From Megascapheus bottae (taxonomy: Eukaryota; Chordata; Mammalia; Rodentia; Geomyidae), in assembly GCA_024803745.1 (NCBI GenBank), contig JANJXV010000037.1:3347001-3411000 (forward strand): a stretch of 64,000 bases of DNA. The letters are read 5' to 3'. The translations under genes were made by a program, and so were the position numbers. The notes under the pieces are model-generated. The model did no database searches, was not told where the DNA came from, and worked only from the letters and a program-made list of their open reading frames with translations. Below are positions 1 to 11,020 of the stretch, in pieces. The first letter of the stretch is position 1. Each line of letters opens with the position of its first letter.

Positions 1-54
1 TTTAAGCTAGTCTTCTACCGCTTGAGTCAAATCTTTACTTCTGTCTGTTTTGAG

Positions 55-165
55 ATACAAATCTCAGGGACTTTCTTCTCCATGCTGACTTTGAACCATG
101 ATCTTCAGATCTCATCCTTCTGATTAGCTAGGATTGCTGGATTGACTCACTAATGGCCAGCTCTA
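55..165 (-). repeat. B1-Geo SINE, antisense fragment
   Basis: The stretch reads as the reverse complement of the B1 head: a 'gctgactttgaaccatgat' block, then 'cagatctcatcc' and 'tagctaggattgctgg'. The right-hand module is missing or lies outside the window. Confidence 0.6.
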
Positions 166-199
166 AAAGGACGCATCACATTTCACAAAAAGCATACAA

Positions 200-370
200 G
201 TGTAGTACAGTGAAGCACACCTGTCCAGCTACTCAGGAGCTATAGACAAAGGGATCATCTTTCAAGGCCATCCTATCTAAAATCAAGCTGGGTGTGATCC
301 AGCTGACACAGTGTACCAGGAGTAGTGTGAAAAAGATCAGGGATAGCACTCAGGTCCTCAGAACAATCCC
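200..370 (+). repeat. degenerate B1-type SINE
   Basis: A recognisable 'ccagctactcaggag' core is followed by diverged sequence and a tail 'gcactcaggtcctcagaac' like the Geo module end. It runs directly into the next microsatellite, which may have grown from its tail. Confidence 0.4.
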
Positions 371-373
371 CAA

Positions 374-378
<5 letters not shown>

Positions 379-459
<81 letters not shown>
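379..459. repeat. (TC)n(AC)n compound microsatellite
   Basis: About 60 bases of TC dinucleotides switch near 438 to about 21 bases of AC. Confidence 0.98.
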
Positions 460-739
460 ATTTCCATTATTAAAAAACAACTTATTAGTGCTGCTTCAGT
501 TGATAAAATAAAGAACATTATAATTTTTAAAGAAAACAGAACTTCTCGAGGAATATTTTTATTAGCATTTGCCGTGTAACTAGTGTACATTTTTATGAGT
601 AGCAATTTTTAACCAAAAAAGTGTACATATTTTTAAGGGAGTTTAAGCTAAGAGAAACTAATCTGTGGTAATGACACAATAACACACTTATACCATCACT
701 TACGTGTGATCGAATGTGGTATATGATTAAACTTGCCTT

Positions 740-1100
740 ATGGTAGGCAGAACTGTTAAGGTATGCTCCAAAATAAATACTCTCCCACTTGTACCCTGTA
801 TGATGCCTCCTTCTGGGTGTGGCAAAGGCTATAAAGATGAAAGCATATCCTCCTTAAGATAAGATCCTGTTTTTTGGAAAACCTAAAATCGTTTTAGGGT
901 GTAATTGAAGTCCTAATGGCTAAGAAAAGTGAGATTTCCTCCAGTGAGCTGGACATAATCAGGTGAACCTCAGAGAATTTGGAGCTCAAAGAGAAGTTAC
1001 AAATTCTGTAAGTAGTAATAGACATTCCTACAAATCTTCAGGAAGGAGACTACAACATTGTGAAAAGAGCTACTAGATAGGGAAGGATAGGTACCCTCTA
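740..1100 (+). repeat. old LTR remnant, MaLR-like
   Basis: Phrases such as 'gtaggcagaactgttaaggt', 'ggacataatcaggtgaacct' and a 'caacattgtgaaaagagct' block recall mammalian MaLR-type solo LTRs. The copy is heavily diverged, so the family name is uncertain. Confidence 0.4.
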
Positions 1101-1299
1101 GATACTGAGGGAGTGAGTTAAAAAATAAAATGGCTATGACAGTATTTCATTCTTCAGATTAAACCCAAACCCAAATTAACCAGTAGAAGTGGAAATTTTT
1201 CTCTAAACATATGTCAAAGTATATTTTAGTTGAGTGGATATAGAAAGCATGTAGTTAGTATTGAATTAAAGAAAATAGTTTTTATTAGAAAACCAGAGA

Positions 1300-1400
1300 A
1301 TAGGGGAAAATGACTAAAGGCATTTATGCATTCATAAACTGCTTTATTGAAGGTCAACTCCTTTGTAAAACTATGTAAAGATAATAAAAATATAATTAAA
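1300..1400 (+). repeat. LINE-1 3' end remnant
   Basis: The phrase 'ttcataaactgctttattga' followed by 'ctcctttgtaaaactatgta' and 'aataaaaa' matches the 3' tail of the fuller LINE-1 copy at 46840-46918 in this window. Confidence 0.45.
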
Positions 1401-2540
1401 ATAATTTTAAATAATACAACTAATAAAACCCTATAGTAATTACCACAAAAGGAAAACGGAGAGCATAATACTAAATACATAGTGATCAAAAAAGTACATA
1501 CAAAAATACACATGTCAAATTATGGAAAATTAAAAATATACATAGTTGATACTTTCTGAGTCAAGTACCAAGAATTTCAAATCCTAAAGAAAAATTCAAC
1601 AATATTGCATTTTAAAAGACATTTTTAAAACCAAAATATTAATTGATTTACATATTTAACTAGTAGAATTAATAAAATGATAAAAAATGTATTTAAATAC
1701 CAGATTCAGAAAAGATAAAATTAAATAGAATATACAAGATAATTTCAGAAGTGTATTTTGTAACAAAGTAATGAATTTAAAACATAAAAAGCATCATAAA
1801 ACTAGGGAAGTATAAGGTAAAAATCTTATCCATTTAAAGAAGGATCAAAAGAAAATATAAATTTCTATATGATTATAACAATTTATTGGTTAAACAGAAT
1901 TTTTTGACAAAATTTGATCATTGCAAAATCTCTACAGTAAATCAGAATTTTTATAATTTGAGCAATAAATTCCTTAGAAGAAGAAACCTAAAATAAAACC
2001 ATATCAAGTGCAAATCTGTTTCACTTATATAAAGGCTGTTATATCCACATGCAAAATTGAAAGTATATTTAATCAAATCTGGGCATTAAATAAGATAAGC
2101 AATATAGACTAAACCAAAGACTCTAACCAAGTGAAATAAACATATATCATATGAGGGATACATTCATAAAACAGCGAGTAGTATAGATTTTTAAGCTCAA
2201 GTACACTCTATGCAGTCTATATTAAATGCTCCCTTTTATTACATCTGTGCATAAAAGCCTATTTCTATATTGTGGATGTGTGGCCAAAAATCAGGTCAGA
2301 TAGTGACTATATTTCCATTTTTTATAGAGCAAAGTACCAGAAAGGTATAAACTCCCAACTGTCTGAACTTCCCCTATGATTTTAGTACATTAAGGCTTAA
2401 AATACTTGGGTGTGTGTGTGCTTCTTTATGAAAAGCTAGGACTACCTTTGTTATTTAATAAAAAACATATTTTTCTAAACTGTTTTCATTACTAGTGCAA
2501 AAAAATCCTTTAAATTCAAATGTCTTCTGAAGTTTTTGAG
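1400..2540. other. AT-rich stretch, no feature seen
   Basis: Strongly A/T-rich sequence with stops in all frames. I see no repeat that I can name and no exon signals. Confidence 0.5.
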
Positions 2541-2561
2541 ATTAATCATGGTGATGCAACC

Positions 2562-2698
2562 TAGACATACCCACACACACACAGACACACACACACACAC
2601 ACACACACACGTGCATGTGCACACACATGCACACATGCAAATACACGCACATGCACACAGACATACACACATGTACGCACACACACATACACACACTT
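2562..2698. repeat. imperfect (CA)n microsatellite
   Basis: CA dinucleotides interrupted by ATGCAC, GTGCATG and similar variants. It gives open but meaningless His/Thr or Cys/Val frames. Confidence 0.95.
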
Positions 2699-2949
2699 CA
2701 CTGTATATCACTCAAAGAATAAAGAATGACACACGTTCACAATGCAGCAACTGAGAGACAAAACACTCAGATACTTTATTAGGGAAAGGTCTATAACAAT
2801 GAGTAAAAACCATGAGGTATTTGAGCTTGACTCTTTGGAGATCCTAAAATCTCTGAACTTGTGCCAATTTCCTAACTACTTTTTGCATCGTATATAAAAG
2901 CAAAATATAATAGGAGATACTCACAGAGGTATTATAATTATTTCATGAG

Positions 2950-3170
2950 TTTCTTTTTTGGGGGCAGTATTGGGATTTGAACTCAGGGCCTACTACTTGT
3001 TTGGTAGCTATTCTACCACTGGAGCTGTGTCTCCAGCTGTTGTTGATTTAGTGACTTTCAGATAGGACCTCATGCTTTTGCCTGGAAGCTGGATGTGATC
3101 TATGAACTCCTGACACTTCCCCCCACAGAGCTGGGATTACAGGTAGGTGGCACCACACACACACTTGTTC
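2950..3170 (-). repeat. B1-Geo SINE, antisense
   Basis: From left to right it holds 'gggatttgaactcagggcct', 'ctaccactggagctg' and 'gagctgggattacaggtagg'. That is the reversed right module followed by the reversed B1 head; the linker is diverged. Confidence 0.6.
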
Positions 3171-3289
3171 TTTAGAATAACATCCCACGGAATTTTTGCC
3201 TGGGTTTGCCTCAAACTACGATTCTCCTCTATCTGCCTCCCGTGGGACCAAAGGCACAAACCACCATTCAGCCATAGGAGCTAACATAC

Positions 3290-4300
3290 GTAAACACAGT
3301 GACTTGTAATTAACAGTCAATCATTGTTACATACGATTGGTGCATGCATCATCTTTGAAATGCATATTGAAAGAAGTTCTCCCAGGAAAATGGAATTTAC
3401 ATATTCCAGCCTTCTCCAGGATGTAACAGAAATGTGAGGATATCTTTTGTTTGTTTGCAACAAAACTGTGATGGCACTAATGATCTTGTGAGAAAAACCT
3501 AGGCTCTCCTCCACAGGTCCTGCATGGATTTCTGGGATTTATCCCTACTCTTTCTCTTTATGTACTTAGGAAATTGAATTTCTAGTTATCTTATCCCCAA
3601 CTCTTTCAGAGTTCCAGAGTTTTCTGTTACCAAAGACCCTTGGAAAACATGGGTTGAATCCCATTATCATACAGAGATCACTGCTCTTCTCTTCTGGAGT
3701 GTATATCACTGCTCTTCTCTTCTGGAGTGTATAGGTGGGGAAGGTACTCATTCCAAGCCATTTTACCTTTGCTACTCAAAATATTCCCTGGATCAACCTT
3801 TTTATTTCTGACTAGAAGTTTCTGGTGCTCTGCAGAAAAAGAAAACAATGTCCAACAACAATATTAAATCTACAGTGATTGTGGCCTAGTTGACTCTTCA
3901 TAATTTCTGACTGTTCAAACTATTCCTTTTCCCAGATTGTCTTCTCTCACAGATCTTCCTGTTGTAATATTCTCCTAGTGTTCATTCTCATCATCATTCT
4001 CATCACCATCTTTGACATCTTTGTCAAAGATGACCTTGGCCTGACATTACCTAGTTTTACTTGTTTATTGACCTGCCCCAGGTGGCTATCTATTATTATT
4101 TTTCCTATACTCTAGATTACATATCTCATTCATGAGTCACTATGTTCCCATCATTATTTAATATTACTGCAATTATAAGAACTTTCCAGAATAACATCCC
4201 TGAGTCTTTACATCCTGGGATAGAGTATAATTTACATTCTTTATATTATATATTGACTTGTTATATGCAAATGCTATAAATATGTCATTAGAAAGATGAC
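3290..4300. other. unique-looking intergenic stretch
   Basis: No gene or SINE is recognised here apart from the short tandem duplication at 3677-3732, listed separately. Confidence 0.45.
3677..3732. repeat. 28-bp perfect tandem duplication
   Basis: Two identical head-to-tail copies, 3677-3704 and 3705-3732, each beginning 'atcactgctcttctcttc' and ending 'ggagtgtat'. The unit is not a microsatellite motif, and the absence of differences suggests a recent duplication. Confidence 0.95.
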
Positions 4301-4304
4301 TTAT

Positions 4305-4546
4305 GCTGGACACGGTGGCTCACGATTGTAATCCTAGCTACTCAGGAGGCTGAGATCTGAGGATTGCAGTTCACAGCCCGCCCAGGCACTAAAGACCATG
4401 AGACTCCTATCTCCAATTAACCACTAGAATAAAAACAGAAGTGGTGCTGCGGCTCAAGGAGTAGGGTGGTAGCCTTTAGCTGAAGAGCTCAGGGTTAGCT
4501 CTCAGGCCCAGAGTTCAAGCTCCCCCATAACTGACTAAAAATAACA
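4305..4546 (+). repeat. B1-Geo SINE, near full length
   Basis: The head 'gctggacacggtggctcacg', the core 'cctagctactcaggaggctg', the linker 'ctccaattaaccactaga' and the right module 'gaagtggtgctgcggctcaa' through 'cccagagttcaagctc' occur in order. Confidence 0.9.
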
Positions 4547-5071
4547 GAAAAGAAAAGATGACTGAACAAGTAAATAAATAATAAGCGCATGAACATCATT
4601 TCTTTTAGTGGACAGAGATTTGGAATCAGAGCCTCATTCTTTTCAGATTCTACTGCGGAACTTTGCCTGCAGAACTTTCTGCCTGGGCATGCATCGAGAC
4701 CTCAACTTATGCCTTTAAGGTAAATTGCTAAATAGGCAGGCACGTACCTCTTCATCAACATCTATCTATAGAGAGCAAATCTACAGAGTTTCCTGTGAGG
4801 GCTGGCTTGGAACACTGATCTTCCCTTCATCATGTTACATGGCTGAGGATGAGAGGAGAATGTCATGATCACCTGGCAAGCAGGGATGAGTTTTGCTCAA
4901 AAGCAAGACTTATCTTTGAGAGGTTCTTCTATCCATCTTTATTAATCAAAAACCCTTCGTTTTATTATCTGTGCCCTAGTGAGAAGGTGGGAATTCTGTA
5001 TATTTTATTTCCTTTCATGTTCCTAACTTCTAAAGGAGTACATGTTATGTAGCCAGCATATAAGAAAAAAA

Positions 5072-5307
5072 TTGTTGTTGTTCCTGTATTGGGCCTCAAT
5101 AGTACTTTACACTTTCACCTGGTTTTTCTGTCCAGTCCTGGCCGAAGCTTTATCATTCAGCCACAGCTCTACTTCTGGCTTTTTGCTCATTAATCAGAGG
5201 TAAGAGTCTCTCAGATTTGTCTATTCAAGCTGTCTTTCAACTTTGACCTTCATATCTCAGCCACCTCCTGAGCAGCTAGGGTTGCAGGCATAAGCCACCT
5301 GCACCCA
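5072..5307 (-). repeat. B1-Geo SINE, antisense
   Basis: Reversed module signals include 'agccacagctctacttctgg', 'cattaatcagaggtaagagt' and 'gagcagctagggttgcagg'. It lies back-to-back with the sense copy starting at 5327. Confidence 0.8.
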
Positions 5308-5326
5308 ATAATAAAACTGTGTCCAA

Positions 5327-5550
5327 GCTGGGTGTGGTGGTTCACAACTGTAATCCTAGCTACTCAGGAGGCTGAGATCTGAGGATTCTGGTTCAAAGCC
5401 AGCCGGGGCACTGAAGTCCATGAGACTCTTATTATCAATTAACCACCAGACAACCTGATTTGGCACTGTATCTCAAGAGGTAGTACAGTAGCCTTGAGCT
5501 GAAGAGCTCAGAGACAACTCCCAAGCCCAGAATTCAAGTCCATAACTGAC
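5327..5550 (+). repeat. B1-Geo SINE
   Basis: Full order of head, linker 'attatcaattaaccaccaga' and right module 'tggcactgtatctcaag' to 'cccagaattcaagtcc'. With the antisense copy at 5072 it forms a short-spaced inverted pair. Confidence 0.9.
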
Positions 5551-5559
5551 AAAACAAAA

Positions 5560-6055
5560 TAAAACTTGTGTCCATTAAAATAGTGTTTAACTCATGAAAT
5601 GATAAGCACTCTGAAAATAATTTAATAAAGACTATATAACTTATATTTTTGTAGGGGAATGACTCAAAAGCAACATCCAACTACGTGGAACAATACACAT
5701 TGCAACTTTTCCATTACTCTTCACATTTCTTATTCATGAGTAGTTTGTTTTCCATCATTGCTAAATATCACAAATTCTTTCATTGCCATTATGGAAAACC
5801 TCCAGAATCACACTTGGCAATCAACACCTGATTTAACCTGTGAAGCACTAATGCCTGCCATTAACAAATTTAATGACTAAGAAAATAGTTCGCGCAGGTG
5901 TACTTTCACATTATTCTCTGAGGAAGAAAAACCTGAACTCTGTGCTTTTATTGTTCACTGGTGGAAGGCTTCATACAAAGTGACTCCTCCAATCCAGTCA
6001 GCTGTTGCCAGAGTCTGCAGGAAGTGCGCTTATTATAGCACATTCCTCCCCCACC
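5560..6055. other. no feature recognised
   Basis: AT-rich intergenic sequence between SINEs; nothing could be assigned. Confidence 0.4.
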
Positions 6056-6060
6056 TCCAC

Positions 6061-6170
6061 TACCAGAAGTGGTACTGTGACTCAAGTAGTAAGGTTCTGG
6101 CCTTGAGAAAGCCCAAAGACAGTCCTCAGGCCCTGAGATCAAGCCCAGGACTGGCACAGGCACAAAAAAA
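6061..6170 (+). repeat. isolated Geo right-hand monomer
   Basis: Only the right half is present: 'accagaagtggtactgtgac', 'ggccttgagaaagcccaaag' and 'gatcaagcccaggactggc', then an A-run. No tRNA-like or B1 head precedes it, so it is either 5'-truncated or an independent monomer. Confidence 0.75.
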
Positions 6171-6287
6171 GCTCTGGATTTTGTGTTGTACATCTGTCTT
6201 CCTAGCTATACTGAAAACCTCAATAGCAGGATTGCAGTCTGGGCCACCCAAGCAAAAATAGAAGATCCTATCATAAAAGTAACCACA

Positions 6288-6595
6288 GCAGCTGGGCACA
6301 GTGGTTCACATCTATAATCCTAGCTACTTAGGATCTTAAAATTCGAAGAAACATGTTTTGAGACTTACTTGGCAAAAAAAAAAGCCTCACAATAAAACAC
6401 TGGCAGCAGTGGGGTACATACACCATCCCAACTACATGGGAAAAATAAACAACAGAGTCACAGTCCAATCCAGTCCATGCCAAAAGAAAGATTCAATAAA
6501 ACAGTAAACAAAAAGGGCATGGAGTTGTTCAAGTGATGTAGTATATATCATTAAGCACAAAACCCTGAATTCACCTCTTTTACTGTCAAATAAAT
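6288..6595 (+). repeat. old composite SINE: B1 + B1 + ID-like
   Basis: A B1 head at 6288 ('agctgggcacagtggttcac') is followed by A-runs. A second diverged B1-like unit starts near 6395 ('cactggcagcagtggggtac'). From about 6516 comes an ID-like unit with 'gttcaagtgatgtagta' and 'accctgaattcac'. The order resembles B1/ID composite SINEs known from other rodents. Confidence 0.45.
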
Positions 6596-6654
6596 AACAA
6601 CAGTAGTAGCAGTAGAAACAAATAATGATAATAAATTAAGTGAAATGTGCTAGA

Positions 6655-6735
6655 TATGTGTGTCAAATGGTAAAGTGGGTGTCTATCAAGAGAGGAATCA
6701 GTTCAAACAACAATAGTGCTAAAAAAAATAACAAG
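6655..6735 (+). repeat. ID-like (tRNA-derived) SINE fragment
   Basis: The line 'tggtaaagtgggtgtctatc' followed by 'aggaatcagttcaaac' keeps remnants of A and B boxes, then an A-rich end. Confidence 0.35.
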
Positions 6736-6744
6736 GATGGAATG

Positions 6745-7340
6745 AAAGAAAAAGAGAAGAGAGAAAAGAAGAGAAGAAAAGAAAGTTTTTAGTCCAAATG
6801 AGATCCCAGTTTTTAATCAGGGAAGATACAAGGTCTACTCCATCCTGGACAGAGAAATTTTGGCAGATATGCAGAGAGAAATCCTCAAGAGAAAGAGAGA
6901 GAATTCCGGCCAGCTTGACGTGGTGGTTGAGAGAAGAGCCACTTTCTGTAGGTGACTAGAGGATTGCCCATTGCAAACCAGGTGACCTTGTAGTCAAAGC
7001 ATTGCTTGATCAATACATTTCCTTTTTGTTCTCTTTATTTATTCCCAAATGATTATTCAGTGGCTGCTTTGAATAATAATCGGTTCTTAAGATTGGGAGA
7101 AACAGAAAGGCTGTGATTTCTGTCCCTGAAAAATTTCAACGTAAGACGATACCTGATACAAAAATCTAAGGGAAAAGATCAAGAAAGGAGCTTGAGTTGC
7201 ATGAACAAAAGGCTTTAATGGCTAGAATTTGAAATTATGGAACAATTTAACTATTCACAAAATTGCAGAAGGATTCAATCACCAGAAGAGAACTTAGTGT
7301 AGAGTCTAGTATTTTTTCAGTGCCCAGTCATTCACTTACT
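6745..7340. other. no feature recognised
   Basis: The start is purine-rich (about 6745-6785, AGAA-type). No coding or repeat signal that I can name follows. Confidence 0.4.
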
Positions 7341-7371
7341 TTAGAGAGATCACTTCTTTTTTTTTCTAATC

Positions 7372-7570
7372 TTTTTTTTTTTGCCAGTCCTGGGCTTGAA
7401 CTCAGAGCCTGAACACTGACTGTTCTTGGGCTTTCTCAAAGCTAGAGCTCTGCCACTTGAGCCACAGCACCACCTCCAGCTTTTTTCTATGTATGTGCTA
7501 CAAAGGAATCGAACCCGGGTCCTCATGCATGCCAGGCAAGCACTCTACCACTAGGCCAAATTCCTGGCCC
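7372..7570 (-). repeat. IDL-Geo SINE, full length, antisense
   Basis: The T-run start, right module ('gccagtcctgggcttgaact', 'agccacagcaccacctccag') and reversed ID-like head ('gaatcgaacccgggtcct', 'ctaccactaggccaaattcc') are all present. It is flanked by a 14-bp duplication, 7345-7358 and 7572-7585, with one mismatch, as expected for LINE-1-driven insertion. Confidence 0.95.
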
Positions 7571-7589
7571 AAGAGATCAGTTCTTGCGA

Positions 7590-8210
7590 TGATTCCAGAA
7601 TTACTCTTGGGCACTGGAGTCTGGAGCTCTACCCAGAGCATCAACCTTGAATAGAAAAAGAGCCACGCAAGAGGATATGGTCCTGAGTGCAAGCTCCAGT
7701 ACTAAGAAAAATAAAACCATCATGCTTAGGGGATAGAGTCATGAAGCGATCCCTAAAATACACATCCTCGGAGCATTAAGGAGTGCTGCTGCTTGTGTCT
7801 CTGCTGTGCTCTCAGAGAGCACTGCACAGCTCACATATGAAGTGAGCCTGATGACAAGCTGCCACTGTGCTCATCAAGCTCACTGTGTTTGGCTTTTCTC
7901 ATCCCTGTTTGGGCCCCTCTACTGATTCCCCTGAGCCTAGATAAAAGGGTCGTTATTCTAAACTGGCTTCTCTTTGAAAGATATGAACTCAACATGCTTT
8001 ATCCGAAGCAAGAAGTTAAAATTCAAACTTTGTTCATATCTACACTTGCCTATGACCATGCTTACTACATCACCTGGAGTTGTAGACTAGACCACTTCTC
8101 ACAGGAAGTCAGCTAATCAATAGTGCCTCAGCTTCCTAATTTCTATTTTAGACATTCTCCAATGTCACAGACTTCCTGTGAAGTTCAGGTAGATTATGGA
8201 TAAAATATTC
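7590..8210. other. no feature recognised
   Basis: Unique-looking intergenic DNA; the short open frames have no recognisable product. Confidence 0.4.
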
Positions 8211-8213
8211 ATC

Positions 8214-8465
8214 TTTCAGTAGCCTTGTGCTGGGAAAGCTCCCAGGCCCAGGGTTCAAGGCCCAATGACCAGCAAATATAAATATATAAGCATATATACA
8301 TATATATACACAAATATACATTTATATATACATATATACATTTATATTTGTTGGTATACATATATGCATATATGTATACATATGTGTATATATGTACATT
8401 AATGCATACACAAAAACATATATACATATATGTATGTATGTACATATATATATATATATATATAT
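8214..8465 (+). repeat. B1-Geo 3' end running into TA-rich microsatellite
   Basis: Bases 8214-8275 carry the end of the right module ('gtagccttgtgctgggaaag', 'ccagggttcaaggcccaatg'). They are followed by about 190 bases of TATA/TACATA repeats that probably expanded from the SINE tail. Confidence 0.65.
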
Positions 8466-8484
8466 GTATTCACCATTACCAAAG

Positions 8485-8702
8485 TGCTGGTGTCTTTAAC
8501 CAATAATCTTAGCCGCACTGGAGTGTGAGATCTGAAAATCATGGTTCAAAGCCAGTCAGGGCAGATAGATTCAAGAGAGCATCTCCAATTAACCAGCAAA
8601 AAGGTCAAGACTAAAGCTCTGGTTCAAGTGGCAGTGCAGTAGCCATAAGCAGAGAAAGACAAGTGAGAGCATGAGGCCCCAAGCTCAAATCCCAGTACCA
8701 GC
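8485..8702 (+). repeat. B1-Geo SINE
   Basis: The head is eroded, but 'gttcaaagccagtcagggca', the linker 'ctccaattaaccagc' and the right module 'gctctggttcaagtggcagt' are clear. Confidence 0.75.
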
Positions 8703-8703
8703 A

Positions 8704-8762
<59 letters not shown>

Positions 8763-8780
8763 TCATACACACACACAAAT
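8702..8780. repeat. (AC)n microsatellite at a SINE tail
   Basis: About 75 bases of AC begin exactly where the preceding SINE's tail should be. Confidence 0.97.
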
Positions 8781-8884
8781 CTATTGCAAGCCTTCATACA
8801 TAGCAAATCCTTCAGAATTAGAAGTGATATTTGTAGCTAAGGCCATGGTTATAATAGCTAAACTTTAAGTTGATGGTTTGGACT

Positions 8885-8965
8885 TGACAGCCATCTTTAT
8901 ACCTACTTTACAAATGAGGAAACTATGTCACTATAAATACTACTCTTTTCAAAGCTGGAAGAAAA
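8885..8965 (+). repeat. MIR SINE remnant
   Basis: The block 'ctactttacaaatgaggaaa' followed by 'ctatgtcac' matches the conserved MIR core. Flanks are too diverged to set exact ends. Confidence 0.5.
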
Positions 8966-9399
8966 GTCTGCTTTGAGGCTGAGTGCCGTTTTTAATACCA
9001 TAATTACAGTCATTTACTTAAACACTGTGATTTTTGTTTAACTAAACGATAGTTGATATTTTCATGTCCTTCAACACTGGTAAAGTGTTTGTTAACACAT
9101 AATAACTATAGATATTTTTGAGGTACTAGGTGATGTTTAAACATATTTATACAATGTTTACTGATGGATCCGATCAGGTTTCCATATATCTGTGTGTGCA
9201 ACCTCCAGCTCTTCTCTTTCAATTACTCACATGACACCACAGTTTATTGTGCGCTATAATTCCCTCAGTGGTGCTATGGAATAGTAGAGCTGATTACTTG
9301 GGTGTTTGTTTGGGATATTGAGTTCCAACCTCTGTCAGTTCCCCCCACCTAACCCTTTCCAGTTTCTAGTAATCATTACACTACATTCAGATCTATTCT

Positions 9400-9712
9400 G
9401 CTGATATGTACAATTTGTGCATATTAATGGCATAGGATATAACATTTTACCATGTTCACAGAATATGAGGTGATCAACGTCAGTCTCCATCTACTCTCCT
9501 TTTGTTCCTCAGTTTCCTTACTGTGGTAATCACTATTCTGCATTCAAGTTGACTGCTTGTTCCTAACTTCTGTAGAGGAGAAGGAATGCACAGTGCCTAT
9601 CTTCCTATGTCTTCTGGCTGAGTTCACATAACACAATGCTTCCTTCCTTCAGTGTTGCTTCAAATGACAGGGTTTTATTCTTCTTTATGGCTGTATAATG
9701 TCCCATTGTGTG

Positions 9713-9766
<54 letters not shown>

Positions 9767-9845
9767 ATATGCATGTTTTTCTATTCATTCATCTGTGATG
9801 GGCACAAAGGTTGATACTGTATCATAGCTTATTAAAAATAAATAT
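9400..9845 (-). repeat. old LINE-1 fragment, antisense
   Basis: Reversed LINE-1 3' region phrases are seen: 'gttcacataacacaatgctt', 'tttatggctgtataatgtcc' and 'cattcatctgtgatgggcac'. A (TG)n tract (9711-9763) has grown inside it. It continues at 10061 after a SINE insertion. Confidence 0.65.
9711..9763. repeat. (TG)n microsatellite inside LINE-1
   Basis: About 50 bases of TG replace the 'cattgtgtata' part of the antisense LINE-1. Confidence 0.97.
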
Positions 9846-9847
9846 GC

Positions 9848-10060
9848 AAGGGCCAGGAGTTTAGCCTAGTGGAAGAGTGCTTGCCTAGCATGCACGAAGA
9901 CCCGGGTTCAATTCCTCAGTACCACAGACATAGAAAAAAGCCAGAAATGGTGCTGTGGCACAAGTGGCTGAGCTATAGCCTTGAGAAAGCCCAGAGACAG
10001 TGCCTAGGCCCTGAGTTCAAGGCCCAGGACTAGCAAAAATAAAATAAAATAAATAAATAC
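9848..10060 (+). repeat. IDL-Geo SINE inserted in LINE-1
   Basis: Full dimer: 'gtttagcctagtggaagagt', 'cccgggttcaattcctcagt', then 'gccagaaatggtgctgtggc' and a tail of AAAAT/AAAT units. Flanks 'aaataaatatgcaag' and 'aaataaatac' suggest a short target duplication, blurred by the tail. It splits the antisense LINE-1 in two. Confidence 0.9.
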
Positions 10061-10275
10061 TTATATACATACATACATAAATACATATGCCAGTGCAGGT
10101 TTATCTTTCATGTGTTGGATCCCCTTAATTTTGGATCTATACTCAGAATTGTGATTACTGAATAGAGAATAAATATATCTTAAGGTTTGAAGATTCTCCA
10201 TACTGTTTTCTATGATGCCTATATTAAACTCACAGTCGCAACCACAGTGCAACAGTGTCATTTTATCTCCATTTT
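10061..10275 (-). repeat. LINE-1 fragment, antisense, continuation
   Basis: The phrases 'gaagattctccatactgttt' and 'ttaaactcacagtcgcaacc' are the reversed LINE-1 ORF2 end that would follow the 9400-9845 piece directly. Confidence 0.6.
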
Positions 10276-10299
10276 TGATTAGTATCTATTCAGATCATT

Positions 10300-10520
10300 C
10301 ATTCATTCATTTTTAATTTAGTTTATTTTAGATTTAAATTTTTTATCATCTGCACAAGAGAAGACATGTAGTATGTCTGTCTGACTTAGTTCATGTGGCA
10401 TAATATCCTGTAAAATGATACAATATTATCTCTTGATAGCTGAGTAATATTCCATTGTGTATAAATATATAATTTCTCAGTTTCATCATTAAATATTATA
10501 CACAGGAGTTTATTACATAA
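10300..10520 (-). repeat. second LINE-1 fragment, antisense
   Basis: The same region of LINE-1 occurs again ('agttcatgtggcataatatc', 'gagtaatattccattgtgta'). This must therefore be an independent insertion or a duplication. Confidence 0.6.
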
Positions 10521-10784
10521 ATTTCTAGATAATTATCAAAATGAAATCACAAAATTTTAAAAATGAACTTAGCTATTATTAGATTCAACATGAATCTAGA
10601 AATCAGTTGTAAATTTTATGTAGAGGTTGATTTCATTTATAGATTATTACCTGAAATCATTATGAAAGCTTGCCAATTTGTTCTTGATCATGGTACATTT
10701 TAGGGCTTGCTCAGAATTATATGTCCTTCGATGAAGTTTTATTCTCATTTAGCTACGTGCAAAAACAGGGGTTTAAGGCCTAAG

Positions 10785-10880
10785 TGGCTTTGTCTCCATT
10801 TGTGATACCAAGGAATGTAACCTAGGTCTTCCTGCATGCTAGGCAAGCACTCTACCACTAGGCCAAACCCCTGCCCATCA
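10785..10880 (-). repeat. ID-like left monomer only, antisense
   Basis: The stretch 'gctaggcaagcactctacca' with 'ctaggccaaacccctgccc' is the reversed ID-like head. No Geo module lies beside it. Confidence 0.7.
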
Positions 10881-10889
10881 CATCCAGCT

Positions 10890-11020
10890 TTTTATGTTGC
10901 TGTGGTCTAGAAGGAATCTTATCTAAACTTTTGCCCAAGTTCCGCTCAAATCTTGATCTTCTAGTGTCCACTTTCCAAATAGCTGGGGTTACACAGTTGA
11001 ATCACCTTGCCCATCCTGAG
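10890..11020 (-). repeat. diverged B1, antisense
   Basis: The phrases 'ccaaatagctggggttacac' and 'ttgaatcaccttgcccatcc' recall a reversed B1. Divergence is high. Confidence 0.35.
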
